NCBI GenBank assembly: GCA_029879645.1
Contig: JAOUPX010000017.1
Coordinates: 1 to 36,960, forward strand
Length of the DNA: 36,960 bases
Reading direction: 5' to 3'
Origin: Nitrospinota bacterium
Lineage (GTDB): Bacteria > Nitrospinota > Nitrospinia > Nitrospinales > Nitrospinaceae
The notes under the pieces were generated by a model. That model had not been told where the DNA came from. It was given only the letters and a program-made list of their open reading frames with translations, and ran no database searches. How positions within the stretch are numbered: position 1 is the first letter of the stretch; every line of letters begins with the position of its first letter. The translations under genes were made by a program, and so were the position numbers. Shown piece by piece: positions 16,929-26,027 of the stretch.

Positions 16929-16983
16929 TTAACCCCTCGCTCCAGCCATAGGGTTGGGGCTTTAACCCGTGAGGAGGCCTTCG
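16929..16983 (+). promoter_or_regulatory. rpsF leader with alternative pairings and strong ribosome-binding site
   Basis: GGGTT at 16951-16955 can pair either with AACCC at 16931-16935 or with AACCC at 16964-16968, and CCTC at 16935-16938 can pair with GAGG of the Shine-Dalgarno GAGGAGG at 16971-16977. The leader could therefore switch between open and closed forms. In many bacteria the S6-S18 complex represses its own operon through an rpsF leader. I cannot identify the published S6:S18 motif with certainty here. Confidence 0.4.
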
Positions 16984-17376
16984 TTGCGTAACTACCAGTC
17001 TATCCTTATTCTCAAGCCCGACTTGGATGAAGCCCAAGTCGACCAATCCGTAGAGAAAATTACCGCTATCATTAATAAATTTGGCGGCTCCGTCCTTAAG
17101 CTGGATAAGTGGGGCAAAAAGCGTTTGGCCTACCGCGTCCGCAAAAATAAATTCGGATACTATCTGAATGTTTATCACACCTGCGAACCCAGGGAAGTGC
17201 CTAAGCTGGAAAAAGAATATCAGCTTTATGAACTGATCATCAAATATTTGGTGATTCGGTTGGAGGAAAGCGATATTGAGCGGGTTATGAGTCAGGAGCC
17301 GGTGGAATCGGTAATTAAGGATGATGAGGGTGATGAGGGAAATAATTCTAGTGAATCATCTGATGATGATGAATAG
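16984..17376 (+). CDS. rpsF: 30S ribosomal protein S6
   Basis: The product has 130 residues. The family N-terminus MRNYQSILILKPDL starts at the TTG at 16984, six bases after the perfect Shine-Dalgarno GAGGAGG. The longer frame from a GTG at 16969 overlaps that site and is unlikely. The S6 core includes GGSVLKLDKWGKKRLAYRVR and GYYLNVYHT, followed by the C-terminal helix ending in VMSQEP. An acidic and serine-rich tail of about 20 residues (DDEGDEGNNSSESSDDDE) follows, reminiscent of the glutamate tail added to S6 in some bacteria. S6 pairs with S18 in the small-subunit platform. It is first in the rpsF-ssb-rpsR-DUF2232-rplI operon. Confidence 0.96.
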   Translation: MRNYQSILILKPDLDEAQVDQSVEKITAIINKFGGSVLKLDKWGKKRLAYRVRKNKFGYYLNVYHTCEPREVPKLEKEYQLYELIIKYLVIRLEESDIERVMSQEPVESVIKDDEGDEGNNSSESSDDDE

Positions 17377-17414
17377 ACATCAATTTAAAACCCGTTTCCT
17401 GATATGGGGGGGGT

Positions 17415-17810
17415 ATGGCCAGTTTTAATAAAGTTTTGTTGATGGGAAACCTGACCCGCGATCCGGAACTGCGGTTTACTTCCAGTGGTTCCGCTCTCGC
17501 CAAGTTTGGGTTGGCAGTAAACCGCAAATACAAGGCGGGAGACGAGTGGAAGGAAGAGGTTTGTTTTGTCGATATCACTGTATGGGGTAAGCAGGCGGAA
17601 AATTGTGCCGAGTATCTGAGTAAGGGGCGACCGGTGTTTATTGATGGGCGCTTGCAATTCAGTACATGGGAAACCGAAGACGGTCAGAAGCGAAATAAGC
17701 TGGAAGTGGTGGCTAATACCGTTCAGTTTCTGGGCCAGTCGGGGGGAGGCAAGTCTGGAATGGCCCCGGATACAGAAGATTATCCCGTAAAAGACGATAT
17801 CCCATTTTAA
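17415..17810 (+). CDS. ssb: Single-stranded DNA-binding protein
   Basis: The 131-residue protein has an OB fold from MASFNKVLLMGNLTRDPELR through WGKQAENCAEYLSKG and VFIDGRLQFSTWE. A short glycine-rich linker (GQSGGGKSG) and the acidic tip DDIPF follow; the tip recruits replication and repair partners. The ATG at 17415 follows a run of eight G that serves as the ribosome-binding site. The linker is short compared with E. coli SSB. It lies between rpsF and rpsR, the conserved bacterial arrangement. Confidence 0.97.
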   Translation: MASFNKVLLMGNLTRDPELRFTSSGSALAKFGLAVNRKYKAGDEWKEEVCFVDITVWGKQAENCAEYLSKGRPVFIDGRLQFSTWETEDGQKRNKLEVVANTVQFLGQSGGGKSGMAPDTEDYPVKDDIPF

Positions 17811-17836
17811 TTTCTGTTTAACGTTTTGAGGCAAAA

Positions 17837-18076
17837 ATGAAAAACCAAAGAAAGAAACGCACTTTATTTACACAGAAAATCTGCCGGTTTTGTTCCGAAA
17901 AAATCCAGCATATTGATTTTTTTGATACTAAACTTTTGAAACCCCTGATTTCTGAGCGGGGTAAAATCGTGCCGTCGCGGATTTCCGGCAATTGCGCGCG
18001 TCACCAACGGCAAATGACTGAGGCAATCAAAAGGGCTCGTAATATTGCCCTGCTTCCTTTTTCTGTAGAACACTAA
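17837..18076 (+). CDS. rpsR: 30S ribosomal protein S18
   Basis: The 79-residue basic protein shows S18 motifs: [10 protein letters not shown] near residue 14, [40 protein letters not shown] and [10 protein letters not shown] at the C-terminus. The CRFC pair plus the cysteine in GNCARH may be remnants or parts of a zinc-binding form. It contacts S6 in the 30S platform. It starts at an ATG with a weak GAGG site, 26 bases after ssb, and ends two bases before the next start. Confidence 0.97.
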   Translation: MKNQRKKRTLFTQKICRFCSEKIQHIDFFDTKLLKPLISERGKIVPSRISGNCARHQRQMTEAIKRARNIALLPFSVEH

Positions 18077-18078
18077 TT

Positions 18079-19035
18079 TTGACCGACGGGTTTCAACCAA
18101 GGGATTATTTTATTCCCTACGGGATTTTCCTGGCCATTGTGTTGATGGCCTTTTTGAGTCCATCGTTGGGGATGTTTGCCGGTGTCTTTATCCCCGTGCC
18201 GCTGATCCTGGTTTATTTGCAAAGAGGTAAGATCAGCGGATTGGTTACAATTACCGGTGTGGCCCTGGTTCTGCTTTTTTTGGTTGGGCCTCAGTTGGCC
18301 ATAGCGTTTATATCCGCGTATGGCATCATGGCGGCTACGATGGCTGAGGCAACCCGGTTGTCGGTCCCATTTGATAAGACGATTTTATTTGGCGCTCTGG
18401 CCCCGGCCGTATTAACAGGGCTGCTGGTGCTTGTGGGGATGTCTGGAGAAGGAGAATCTCCAGTTCAGTTCCTGGAAAAGGCGCTTAAGGAAGAAGCGGA
18501 AGGCTATCTCGAGATTCTTAAAAAGTCCGGGGAGTCGCCGGAAAGCCTGAAATCTTTCAACGATTTCATGGAGCGGGCCACACCGTTACTGGCAAGGATA
18601 TTTCCAGCATTCCTTCTGGTCAGTTCTCTGGTAGGAGCCGTTATTAATTTTCTGGCCGTTCGTTTTCTGTGGCTCCGGTTTTACTCCCGGAAGTATTTTG
18701 AGGGGGTCGATATCGCCAGGTTCATGCTTCCCGATGTTCTGGTCTGGGTGCTGATCTCCTCCATCGGATCGTTGATGATGGGCATGGGGTTGATCCGGAC
18801 CCTGGGGATGAATTTTGCATTTGTTTCATTATTTCTGTATTTTTTTCAGGGCCTGGCAGTTGTGGCCCATATACTAAAGGCGAAGAGTTTTCCCGCCTGG
18901 GTCTGGGTAATAGTATTTGGCTTGATCCTGTTGAATCCCATGTTTATGGGATTGGTCATTGGGGCCGGGCTGTTCGATATTTGGGCTGATTTTAGAAAAA
19001 TCAGAGTGACGGCTCCACCGGCTTCCACAAATTAA
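18079..19035 (+). CDS. DUF2232 (YybS-like) membrane protein
   Basis: The 318-residue integral membrane protein has about eight hydrophobic segments, arranged as an N-terminal group, a soluble loop of about 70 residues (about 115-185, rich in glutamate and lysine) and a C-terminal group. YybS/DUF2232 proteins often sit between rpsR and rplI, as here. The fold is thought to resemble ECF-transporter S components; the biochemical function is unknown. I chose the TTG at 18079, two bases after the rpsR stop, because the hydrophobic N-terminus begins soon after it. No clear ribosome-binding site is present, so translational coupling to rpsR is likely. Confidence 0.85.
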   Translation: MTDGFQPRDYFIPYGIFLAIVLMAFLSPSLGMFAGVFIPVPLILVYLQRGKISGLVTITGVALVLLFLVGPQLAIAFISAYGIMAATMAEATRLSVPFDKTILFGALAPAVLTGLLVLVGMSGEGESPVQFLEKALKEEAEGYLEILKKSGESPESLKSFNDFMERATPLLARIFPAFLLVSSLVGAVINFLAVRFLWLRFYSRKYFEGVDIARFMLPDVLVWVLISSIGSLMMGMGLIRTLGMNFAFVSLFLYFFQGLAVVAHILKAKSFPAWVWVIVFGLILLNPMFMGLVIGAGLFDIWADFRKIRVTAPPASTN

Positions 19036-19090
19036 ATGGAATAACCGGTTGGAGCGTGAGTGTAATCAAGGAAGGAGCAGTGGACTTACC

Positions 19091-19627
19091 ATGAAAGTGT
19101 TATTGAAAGCAGACGTCCCCAAGTTGGGATCGGTAGGTGATGAAGTTGAAGTGAAGGATGGCTACGGACGAAATTTCCTGATTCCGACCGGTAAAGCCTT
19201 GCTGGCAACCCCGAAAAACCTGAAACAGTTCCGTCATCAGAAAAGTATCGTGGACCATAAAGTCCGCAAGCTGAAAGGTGAGGCGGAAACGGTTGCGGAG
19301 AAACTGGCCAAGATTTCGCTTTCCATCACGAAAAAGGTGGGAGATCAAGGTAAATTGTTTGGTTCCGTAACATCGCAGGAAATCGCCGAATTGATTTTCG
19401 CGAAAGGTGTGGAGATCGACCGGCGTAAAATTCAGTTAAGCGAGCCTATTAGGTCGCTGGGAGAATTTAAGGTACCCGTCAAACTTCACCCGGAAATTAT
19501 CGCGGAAGTAACCCTGACCGTATCGGGTGAAGAGTCAGCTCAGGTTCCAGAAGCAGCCAAAGCTCCCAAAGATGATTCCAGTACAGATACTCCTGTGGAA
19601 AATGCAGACGATAATGAAGTGGAATAG
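19091..19627 (+). CDS. rplI: 50S ribosomal protein L9
   Basis: The 178-residue product begins MKVLLKADVPKLGSVGDEVE, the invariant L9 N-terminus, with GYGRNFLIPTGKA in the first domain. A long connecting helix (about 40-78) and the second domain SVTSQEIAELI...IRSLGEFKVPVKLHPE follow. The longest frame starts at 19049, but the ATG at 19091 gives the family start; AAGGAAGGAG at 19068-19077 lies 13 bases before it, longer than ideal. A C-terminal extension of about 30 residues rich in D, E, A and P is additional to typical L9. Confidence 0.97.
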   Translation: MKVLLKADVPKLGSVGDEVEVKDGYGRNFLIPTGKALLATPKNLKQFRHQKSIVDHKVRKLKGEAETVAEKLAKISLSITKKVGDQGKLFGSVTSQEIAELIFAKGVEIDRRKIQLSEPIRSLGEFKVPVKLHPEIIAEVTLTVSGEESAQVPEAAKAPKDDSSTDTPVENADDNEVE

Positions 19628-19680
19628 GCGTTAGCTATTTCGGGCGGCCCTTGACGCAGGCCCAACTGTCTGGATTGTTT

Positions 19681-19689
19681 TGTTATAAT
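19681..19689 (+). promoter_or_regulatory. Extended -10 promoter candidate for dnaB
   Basis: TGTTATAAT fits the TGnTATAAT extended -10 consensus and lies 46 bases before the dnaB start. A TTGACG at 19651 is 27 bases upstream of the -10 hexamer, too far to be its -35 box. This would give dnaB a promoter separate from the ribosomal-protein operon. Confidence 0.5.
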
Positions 19690-19734
19690 ATTTTTGCATG
19701 GTATCAAATGGTTTAGTTTGATATATAAAAGCCT

Positions 19735-21117
19735 ATGTCCTTCAATTCCAATTCATCAGACCCTTCCCTGAGGCATCTCCCGCCTCATGACTTGGATGCA
19801 GAACAATACGTGCTTAGCGCCTGCCTGATGGCACCTGATGCCCTGCCTAAGGCGTTGGAAGTAATCCAGTTCGAAGACTTTTACAAGACAAGCCATCAGG
19901 TGATTTTTTCCTGTATGGAAAAGTTGTTTGAGAAAAGCGAAACTGTCGACCTCATTACCGTAGCGAATCAACTCAGAAAAATTGAAAAACTTGAAGAAGT
20001 AGGCGGTCTGGAATATCTGGATATTCTGGATGGTTTGGTTCCAACCCCTGCGGCTTTAACGCATCACGCGAAAATAGTTCGGGATAAGAGATTGCTTCGC
20101 GAGTTGATCAAGACGGCAACCGGGATAGTTTCAGAAAGTTATGAAGAAAAAGGCGATTCAGATGAAATTCTCGATTGGGCTGAAAAAGAAATATTTGCAA
20201 TAGCTGAAAAAAAAGTAAAAAAGACATTTTATGGAATCAAAGAGATTGTACGGAGCAGTTTCGATTCCATTGAGAAAATGTTTGACAGTCCGGGGATGGT
20301 CACCGGGGTGGAGACGGGGTTTACCGATTTGGATCAAATGACCTCCGGGTTTCAGCCGTCCGACTTGATTATACTGGCGGCCCGGCCGAGTATGGGTAAA
20401 ACAAGTTTTGCTCTGGATATCGCAAGATTTGCCGCAATGAAGCGCAAAATTCCCACCGCCATATTCAGCCTGGAAATGTCCAAGGAACAACTGGGCCTGC
20501 GCATGTTGTGCGCGGAAGCACGAATCAGCTCCGTAAAGTTGAGGACGGGTTTTCTTGCGTCTTCCGACTGGCCCAATTTAACTTCCGCCGCAGGGCGGAT
20601 CTCCGAGGCGCCAATTTTTATAGATGATTCGGCGACATTATCCACCCTGGATGTCAGGGCGCGGGCCAGACGCCTCATGGGGGAGCATGCGTTAGGTCTC
20701 ATTGTTATTGATTATCTTCAATTGATGTCCTCCCGTTTGAAAACAGAAAGCCGGCAACTGGAGATATCAGAAATTTCCAGAGGATTAAAGGGGTTGGCGA
20801 AGGAGCTCAATGTTCCCGTGGTAGCCCTGTCCCAATTGAGCCGTGCAGTAGAAAGCCGGACCGACAAGCGGCCTTTATTATCCGATTTGCGTGAATCAGG
20901 TTCTATTGAGCAGGATGCCGATGTGGTGGCTTTCATTTATAGAGATGAGTTTTATAACGAGGAAAGTGAAGACCGAGGGAAAGCCGAAATTTTGATACGA
21001 AAGCAAAGAAACGGTCCCATTGGAGAAATTAAACTCGCCTTCCTGAAAGAATTTACCCGGTTCGAAAACCTGGCTCATCATGCAATTGAGCCGGAGCCTG
21101 CCCACGCCGAATATTGA
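19735..21117 (+). CDS. dnaB: Replicative DNA helicase DnaB
   Basis: The 460-residue hexameric helicase unwinds DNA at the replication fork. The N-terminal domain begins RHLPPHDLDAEQYVLSACLM, and the linker helix precedes the RecA-type ATPase domain. Walker A is RPSMGKTSFALDIA near residue 222 and Walker B is LIVIDYLQLM. ALSQLSRAVESR and LSDLRESGSIEQDADVV are also characteristic. No intein is present and the length is normal. It follows rplI by 107 bases, the order seen in many bacteria. Confidence 0.97.
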   Translation: MSFNSNSSDPSLRHLPPHDLDAEQYVLSACLMAPDALPKALEVIQFEDFYKTSHQVIFSCMEKLFEKSETVDLITVANQLRKIEKLEEVGGLEYLDILDGLVPTPAALTHHAKIVRDKRLLRELIKTATGIVSESYEEKGDSDEILDWAEKEIFAIAEKKVKKTFYGIKEIVRSSFDSIEKMFDSPGMVTGVETGFTDLDQMTSGFQPSDLIILAARPSMGKTSFALDIARFAAMKRKIPTAIFSLEMSKEQLGLRMLCAEARISSVKLRTGFLASSDWPNLTSAAGRISEAPIFIDDSATLSTLDVRARARRLMGEHALGLIVIDYLQLMSSRLKTESRQLEISEISRGLKGLAKELNVPVVALSQLSRAVESRTDKRPLLSDLRESGSIEQDADVVAFIYRDEFYNEESEDRGKAEILIRKQRNGPIGEIKLAFLKEFTRFENLAHHAIEPEPAHAEY

Positions 21118-21130
21118 TTTTGCGATAATC

Positions 21131-22048
21131 ATGAACCGGCCTTTCATTTGTTCACTTTGCTTCATACTAACTGTTGTTTTTTGTATCAAAACCTCTGGTC
21201 CTGTATGGGCTCAAACTCCGCCCGTTCATTTACAGCAGCATGAAATTTCTCCCTTGAGAAAAGGGGAATTCCTGCTGTTCAGCAAAAAAACTGAAGAAGC
21301 GTTGAAGCTTTTTAAAGAACTTTGGCGGGATGAGCCTGGAAATGGTTATGCCGTTCGCGGGATAGTGCGCTCTTACCAGGCACTTGATCAATTGTCCCAG
21401 GCCGATTCTTTTCTAAGTGAACACTTGGAGCAATATCCACGGTCCTCCTCTGCTGCCTATGGCTTGGGATATACGTATTATTTGCAGGGCCGGTTTGAAG
21501 AAGCAAAAAAAGTTTTGATGGAATCGGTGAACCTTGACTCCGGTAATGCACTGGCACTTAACAACCTGGGAGCTGTATTGGCCGAATTGGACCAAAATGA
21601 ATCAGCCGTTTTAAAGGTGCGGGAGGCTATTGATCGGGCCCCAGAAGAATTAATGTTTTATCGTAACCTGGAAATGATTTATGTCCGTTCCGGACAACCC
21701 CTCAGGTTTAGAGATGATTATCAGCAACTGCTTTCTGAGAAGGCATTGCTTAAGGCAAAAGGGTATGGCCTTATTCTGGCGCAACAACTGCGGCAAAAGA
21801 GTTTTAAATTGTATGCCGAAGGAAAAATGAAAGAATGCATCGAATCCATTGCTGCCATGTTGGAGTTTTATCGTGAGATTGATCATCAGCCAGGGGTGGT
21901 TGCCGGTTTTTTCAGCCTGGCGGTTCTTTATGAGGAGCAGGGCGAGATTGAGCAGGCTGTCACGTATTACCGGGAGGTCTTAAAAATCAATCCTCAGCAC
22001 ATTCAAGCCCAGGAGAGAATGAGGAGCTTGGAGTCGAAAAAAGAGTAA
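21131..22048 (+). CDS. Exported TPR-repeat protein
   Basis: The 305-residue protein has a signal peptide: MNRPFICSLCFILTVVFC, then TSGPVWAQ-TPP with a likely cleavage after WAQ. About five to six tetratricopeptide motifs follow, for example AAYGLGYTYYLQGRFEEAKK, NALALNNLGAVLAELDQNES and GVVAGFFSLAVLYEEQGEIE. TPR arrays bind other proteins; here the location would be periplasmic or outer-membrane facing. The longest frame starts at 21080 inside dnaB, but the ATG at 21131 gives the signal peptide directly. The partner is unknown. Confidence 0.88.
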   Translation: MNRPFICSLCFILTVVFCIKTSGPVWAQTPPVHLQQHEISPLRKGEFLLFSKKTEEALKLFKELWRDEPGNGYAVRGIVRSYQALDQLSQADSFLSEHLEQYPRSSSAAYGLGYTYYLQGRFEEAKKVLMESVNLDSGNALALNNLGAVLAELDQNESAVLKVREAIDRAPEELMFYRNLEMIYVRSGQPLRFRDDYQQLLSEKALLKAKGYGLILAQQLRQKSFKLYAEGKMKECIESIAAMLEFYREIDHQPGVVAGFFSLAVLYEEQGEIEQAVTYYREVLKINPQHIQAQERMRSLESKKE

Positions 22049-22098
22049 CAGTCATTGTTTATGAAACATTGCGGAATTCAACAGCTTAGGGCTAATTT

Positions 22099-22118
22099 CC
22101 CCTTTATGGGGTATTTTT
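22099..22118 (+). terminator. Possible short terminator after the TPR gene
   Basis: CCCC (22099-22102) and GGGG (22108-22111) form a four-pair stem around TTTAT, followed by TATTTTT. The stem is short, so the call is weak, but its position 50 bases after the stop is right. Confidence 0.35.
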
Positions 22119-22134
22119 GGAAATGAAATAACGT

Positions 22135-22164
22135 TTGACAAATGAGAGGGTTAGCCATTATTCT
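22135..22164 (+). promoter_or_regulatory. Candidate promoter for the M23 peptidase gene
   Basis: A consensus TTGACA (22135-22140) and TATTCT (22159-22164) are separated by 18 bases, about 60 bases before the GTG start at 22224. The -10 matches four of six positions. Confidence 0.4.
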
Positions 22165-22223
22165 GGCTTCAATTGCAAAGGTAGGGGGGTTGGGGCCCCT
22201 GATCAATAATTTAAGGAGGATGG

Positions 22224-23153
22224 GTGCAAAAAGACGCTTACACCATAGTTGTGTTTCCCGGTTCAACCGGCTCACCGAAACGAATTCAACTTTCCAAGAA
22301 ATTCGCCAAAACGGCATTGATTTCTTTGTTGGTCTTTTCCCTTTTACTGGGCGGAGCGGGCGTCTTTTTCGTAAAGCAATACCTGAATTATCAGGATGAC
22401 CAGGTGGCTCTGGCATCGCTGAAGCGCCAGGAGAAAATTCAAAAGACTCAAATCGATAAATTCAGCAAGCAGGTTCGTTCTTTTGAAACTGAAATGGCGC
22501 GCTTGGAGAGCTTTGAGAAGAAATTGCGGATTATTACCTCTTTTGAGAATTCGCCAAAAGGTAAGGAAAGTAATTTGGGTGTGGGTGGTCCTTATGGTCT
22601 TTCCTCTCACAGTTTTACAACCTCTCTGGAAAAAGAAACGCAATCCATGTTGGACCGATTGTCCGGGGACTTGGGTATTCTGACCAACCAAATAAAAATG
22701 CGCCAATTCAGTTTTCAAGAATTGGATGAGTATTTGAAAAACCAGAAATCTCTTTTGGCTTCGACACCTTCCATATGGCCATCACGAGGCTGGGTAACGT
22801 CCGGTTTCGGTTATCGTAAATCGCCTTTTACCGGGCTTCCTGAAAAGCATGAAGGGTTGGATATCGCTGCTCGTATGGGTTCAGAGGTTCGTTCTACGGC
22901 CGATGGGAAAGTCATCCTCTCAGGGCGTGAAAACGGTTATGGAAATATGGTGGAGATTGACCATGGATATGGCGTTCTGACCCGGTACGGTCATAATTCG
23001 AAAAACCTGGTCAAGGTTGGCGACAAGGTTAAACGAGGTCAGGCGATCGCTCTTGTCGGAAGCACGGGTAGAAGTACAGGCCCTCATGTCCATTATGAGG
23101 TTCTACTGAACGGCATTCCTGTAAGCCCGAGAAATTATATTCTGGAAGATTAG
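22224..23153 (+). CDS. M23 (LytM-type) peptidoglycan peptidase with membrane anchor and coiled coil
   Basis: The 309-residue protein has a short cytoplasmic N-terminus, one membrane segment (about 29-51, ALISLLVFSLLLGGAGVFFV), a coiled coil (about 58-100) and a C-terminal LytM domain (about 190-305). Zinc ligands are present: H and D in KHEGLD near residue 209 and the HxH of PHVHYE near residue 288. It is therefore probably an active DD-endopeptidase or related wall hydrolase in the periplasm. The GTG at 22224 is preceded by AAGGAGG; an ATG at 22220 is out of frame. An M23 gene just before secA recurs in several phyla. It ends in its own strong terminator. Confidence 0.93.
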   Translation: MQKDAYTIVVFPGSTGSPKRIQLSKKFAKTALISLLVFSLLLGGAGVFFVKQYLNYQDDQVALASLKRQEKIQKTQIDKFSKQVRSFETEMARLESFEKKLRIITSFENSPKGKESNLGVGGPYGLSSHSFTTSLEKETQSMLDRLSGDLGILTNQIKMRQFSFQELDEYLKNQKSLLASTPSIWPSRGWVTSGFGYRKSPFTGLPEKHEGLDIAARMGSEVRSTADGKVILSGRENGYGNMVEIDHGYGVLTRYGHNSKNLVKVGDKVKRGQAIALVGSTGRSTGPHVHYEVLLNGIPVSPRNYILED

Positions 23154-23176
23154 TTCATAATTTGGTCTGCCATCCG

Positions 23177-23207
23177 GGACGCTTCTTGAAGCGTCCTATT
23201 TTTTTTT
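23177..23207 (+). terminator. Rho-independent terminator after the M23 gene
   Basis: GGACGCTT (23177-23184) and AAGCGTCC (23189-23196) make an eight-pair stem with a CTTG loop, followed by TA and a run of nine T. It lies 23 bases after the stop codon. It separates the peptidase transcript from secA. Confidence 0.92.
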
Positions 23208-23283
23208 GCCTCTTTTCAGGAAAGATAATTCATTAAGTATCTATCCCTGAACACTCAAATCCTGCCCAGAGGAGTTGGTTTTT

Positions 23284-23292
23284 TGGTATAAT
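23284..23292 (+). promoter_or_regulatory. Extended -10 promoter candidate for secA
   Basis: TGGTATAAT fits TGnTATAAT, about 160 bases before the secA ATG. No good -35 box lies 17 bases upstream, as is common for extended -10 promoters. If used, it leaves a leader of about 150 bases (23300-23452) in which I recognise no known structure. Confidence 0.5.
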
Positions 23293-23452
23293 TTTAATTC
23301 GAAGAGCGCGTGAGCTCCAGTCACCCCTTTTTATTGGTATTTCCTGTTGAGCCCTCGTACTATAAACTAACCGCCACGAAGCACTTATTGGATTTTCACC
23401 TGTTACCTTGGATTGATCCGGCTTCCGGATAAATCACAAAAGGACTTAATAA

Positions 23453-26020
23453 ATGGTATTTGGTTTAATAAAAAAAATAGTGGGCACCCGAAATGATCGG
23501 GAATTGAAGCGTATCCAGGGTTATGTAGATCAAGTCAATTCCCTGGAAGAAAGCATTCAAAAGCTATCCGATTCCCAATTGAAAGCCAAAACCGATGAAT
23601 TCCGCGAGCGGCTCAAGGGGGATGAATCGCTTGATCAGTTATTGCCCGAGGCCTTTGCAGTCTGCCGGGAAGCCAGCGTTCGGGTTTTGAAAATGAGGCA
23701 TTTTGATGTTCAGTTGATTGGTGGGGTGACTCTGCATGAGGGTAAAATTGCAGAAATGAAAACCGGTGAAGGTAAAACATTAATGGCGACTCTACCGGTT
23801 TATTTGAATTCTTTGACGGGCAAGGGCGTGCACGTGGTGACCGTTAACGAATATCTGGCTCAACGCGATAGCGAATGGATGGGGCAGATATATAAATTCC
23901 TGGGGTTAACGGTTGGAACCATTATTCATGATATGCCGGAGGAAGACCGGCAAAATGCCTATAATCAGGATGTCACCTATGGCACCAACAATGAATTTGG
24001 TTTCGATTATCTACGCGATAATATGAAATTCAGTTCGGAGTACTTTGTTCAACGCGATCTTAATTTTGCCATCGTCGACGAAGTGGATAGTATTCTGATT
24101 GATGAAGCCCGCACGCCTCTCATTATTTCCGGGCCGGCGGAGGAATCCACCGACAAGTATTACAATATCAATAAGGTCATTCCCAAGCTTAAGAAGGAAT
24201 TGCATTATACCCTGGATGAAAAAGCCCGATCTTCGGCCTTAACGGAGGAGGGGATTTCCGAGGTGGAAAAGCTTCTGAATGTGTCCAATCTGTATGATCC
24301 CCTGCAAATCGAAACCCTGCACCATGTCAATCAAGCCCTGAAAGCCCATGTGGTTTTTAAAAACGAAGTGGATTATGTGGTTAAGGATGGCAAGGTGGTG
24401 ATCATCGACGAGTTTACCGGAAGAATGATGTCGGGACGTCGCTACAGTGACGGATTGCATCAGGCGCTGGAGGCGAAAGAGGGCGTCACGATTGAAAACG
24501 AGAACCAGACATTGGCGTCAATCACTTTCCAGAACTATTTTCGAATGTACAACAAACTGTCTGGGATGACCGGTACTGCAGATACTGAGGCGGAGGAATT
24601 CCAATCCACCTATGGACTAGAGGTTCTGGTGATTCCAACCAATAAGCCAATGATCAGGGAAGACTATCCCGATCTGATTTATCGGACTGAGAGAGAAAAG
24701 TTTGACGCCACGATTGATGAAATTCGGGAGTTGAACGAAATCGGCCGGCCTGTTCTGGTAGGAACCATTTCCATTGAGAAGTCGGAGCAGTTGAGCAAAC
24801 ACCTCAAAAAATTTGGAGTCAAGCATAACGTTCTAAACGCAAAGCATCATGAAAAAGAGGCCGAAATCATTGCTCAGGCGGGCCAGAGAGGGGCCGTGAC
24901 TATTGCCACCAACATGGCCGGTCGCGGGACAGATATTGTTCTGGGTGAAGGTGTGCCGGATCTGGGTGGATTGCATATCCTGGGTACCGAGCGTCATGAG
25001 AGCCGGCGCATCGATAACCAATTGAGAGGACGTTCCGGTCGTCAGGGAGATAATGGATCCTCCCGTTTTTATCTCTCTCTAGAAGACGACCTGCTTCGAA
25101 TTTTCGGGTCCGATCGGATATCCGGCTTAATGGCCAAGCTCGGAATGGAAAACGGTCAACCAATTGAGCACGCTATGGTTTCCAAGGCGGTTGAGAATGC
25201 TCAACGAAAAGTAGAAGCGCATAACTTCGATATTCGAAAACATTTGCTGGAATATGATGATGTTATGAACCGGCAAAGAGAAGTCATTTATGCTTTGCGC
25301 AGGGATATTCTGACAGGAGATAACCAGAAGGACATTCTGTATGACATGGCCGACGAGGTGTTGGAGGAAACCCTGTCCCATCTCATTCCCAAAGAAATCT
25401 ATCCCGAGGAATGGGATATCGATTTATTGAATGAAAATTTCGAGCGATTATTTGATGTATCCATAAAAAAAGTGGATGACAAGTTTGTAGAGTTGGATGG
25501 CCATAAGGAAATCAAACTGGAAGAATATGGGGCCGACTCGCTTCGTGAGGACGTGTTTGCGGTAGCCACCGGCAAGTATGACCAGAAGGAAAAAGAAGTG
25601 GGACCCGATCTTCTTCGCTATCCTGAGAGGATGATTATGTTGCAGGTGCTCGATAACCTGTGGCGCGATCATTTGCTGGCCATGGATCATTTGAAAGAGG
25701 GAATTGGTCTGCGGGGATATGCCCAGAAAAATCCGCTCAATGAGTATAAGAGAGAGGGATTTGATTTGTTTCGGCAGATGAACTTTCGGATGAAAGAGGA
25801 AATCTGCGAATTCTTATTCAAGGCCCAGATAAATAAAGAAGCCGTCCAGTCTTTAGAGACTAAACAGGAGAAAGAAGAGCGGAAAGTCATGGAACATCGT
25901 GGCGATGGCGGAGAAGCACAAAAGACCGCCCCCGTAAAGCGGGAGGAAAATAAAGTGGGGCGCAACGATCCCTGCCCCTGCGGGAGCGGCAAAAAATACA
26001 AAAAATGCCACGGACAATAA
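23453..26020 (+). CDS. secA: Protein translocase ATPase SecA
   Basis: The 855-residue motor drives preproteins through SecYEG. Walker A is MKTGEGKTL near residue 102 and the DEAD-box segment is [20 protein letters not shown] near residue 208. The preprotein-binding domain, the second nucleotide-binding domain ([29 protein letters not shown]) and the helical scaffold and wing domains follow in order. The C-terminus holds the SEC-C zinc motif [19 protein letters not shown], which binds SecB and phospholipid. The length is typical of SecA without large insertions. AAAGGA precedes the ATG. It is convergent with the DksA-type gene, seven bases away. Confidence 0.98.
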   Translation: MVFGLIKKIVGTRNDRELKRIQGYVDQVNSLEESIQKLSDSQLKAKTDEFRERLKGDESLDQLLPEAFAVCREASVRVLKMRHFDVQLIGGVTLHEGKIAEMKTGEGKTLMATLPVYLNSLTGKGVHVVTVNEYLAQRDSEWMGQIYKFLGLTVGTIIHDMPEEDRQNAYNQDVTYGTNNEFGFDYLRDNMKFSSEYFVQRDLNFAIVDEVDSILIDEARTPLIISGPAEESTDKYYNINKVIPKLKKELHYTLDEKARSSALTEEGISEVEKLLNVSNLYDPLQIETLHHVNQALKAHVVFKNEVDYVVKDGKVVIIDEFTGRMMSGRRYSDGLHQALEAKEGVTIENENQTLASITFQNYFRMYNKLSGMTGTADTEAEEFQSTYGLEVLVIPTNKPMIREDYPDLIYRTEREKFDATIDEIRELNEIGRPVLVGTISIEKSEQLSKHLKKFGVKHNVLNAKHHEKEAEIIAQAGQRGAVTIATNMAGRGTDIVLGEGVPDLGGLHILGTERHESRRIDNQLRGRSGRQGDNGSSRFYLSLEDDLLRIFGSDRISGLMAKLGMENGQPIEHAMVSKAVENAQRKVEAHNFDIRKHLLEYDDVMNRQREVIYALRRDILTGDNQKDILYDMADEVLEETLSHLIPKEIYPEEWDIDLLNENFERLFDVSIKKVDDKFVELDGHKEIKLEEYGADSLREDVFAVATGKYDQKEKEVGPDLLRYPERMIMLQVLDNLWRDHLLAMDHLKEGIGLRGYAQKNPLNEYKREGFDLFRQMNFRMKEEICEFLFKAQINKEAVQSLETKQEKEERKVMEHRGDGGEAQKTAPVKREENKVGRNDPCPCGSGKKYKKCHGQ

Positions 26021-26027
26021 GAGGAGA

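Noticed and set aside
17385-17834. Minus-strand frame of 149 codons over ssb
   Set aside because: Antisense to an ssb gene with all family motifs and the DDIPF tip.
19651-19689. TTGACG and TATAAT as a paired -35/-10 before dnaB
   Set aside because: The gap is 27 bases; a normal spacer is 16-18. Only the extended -10 was kept.
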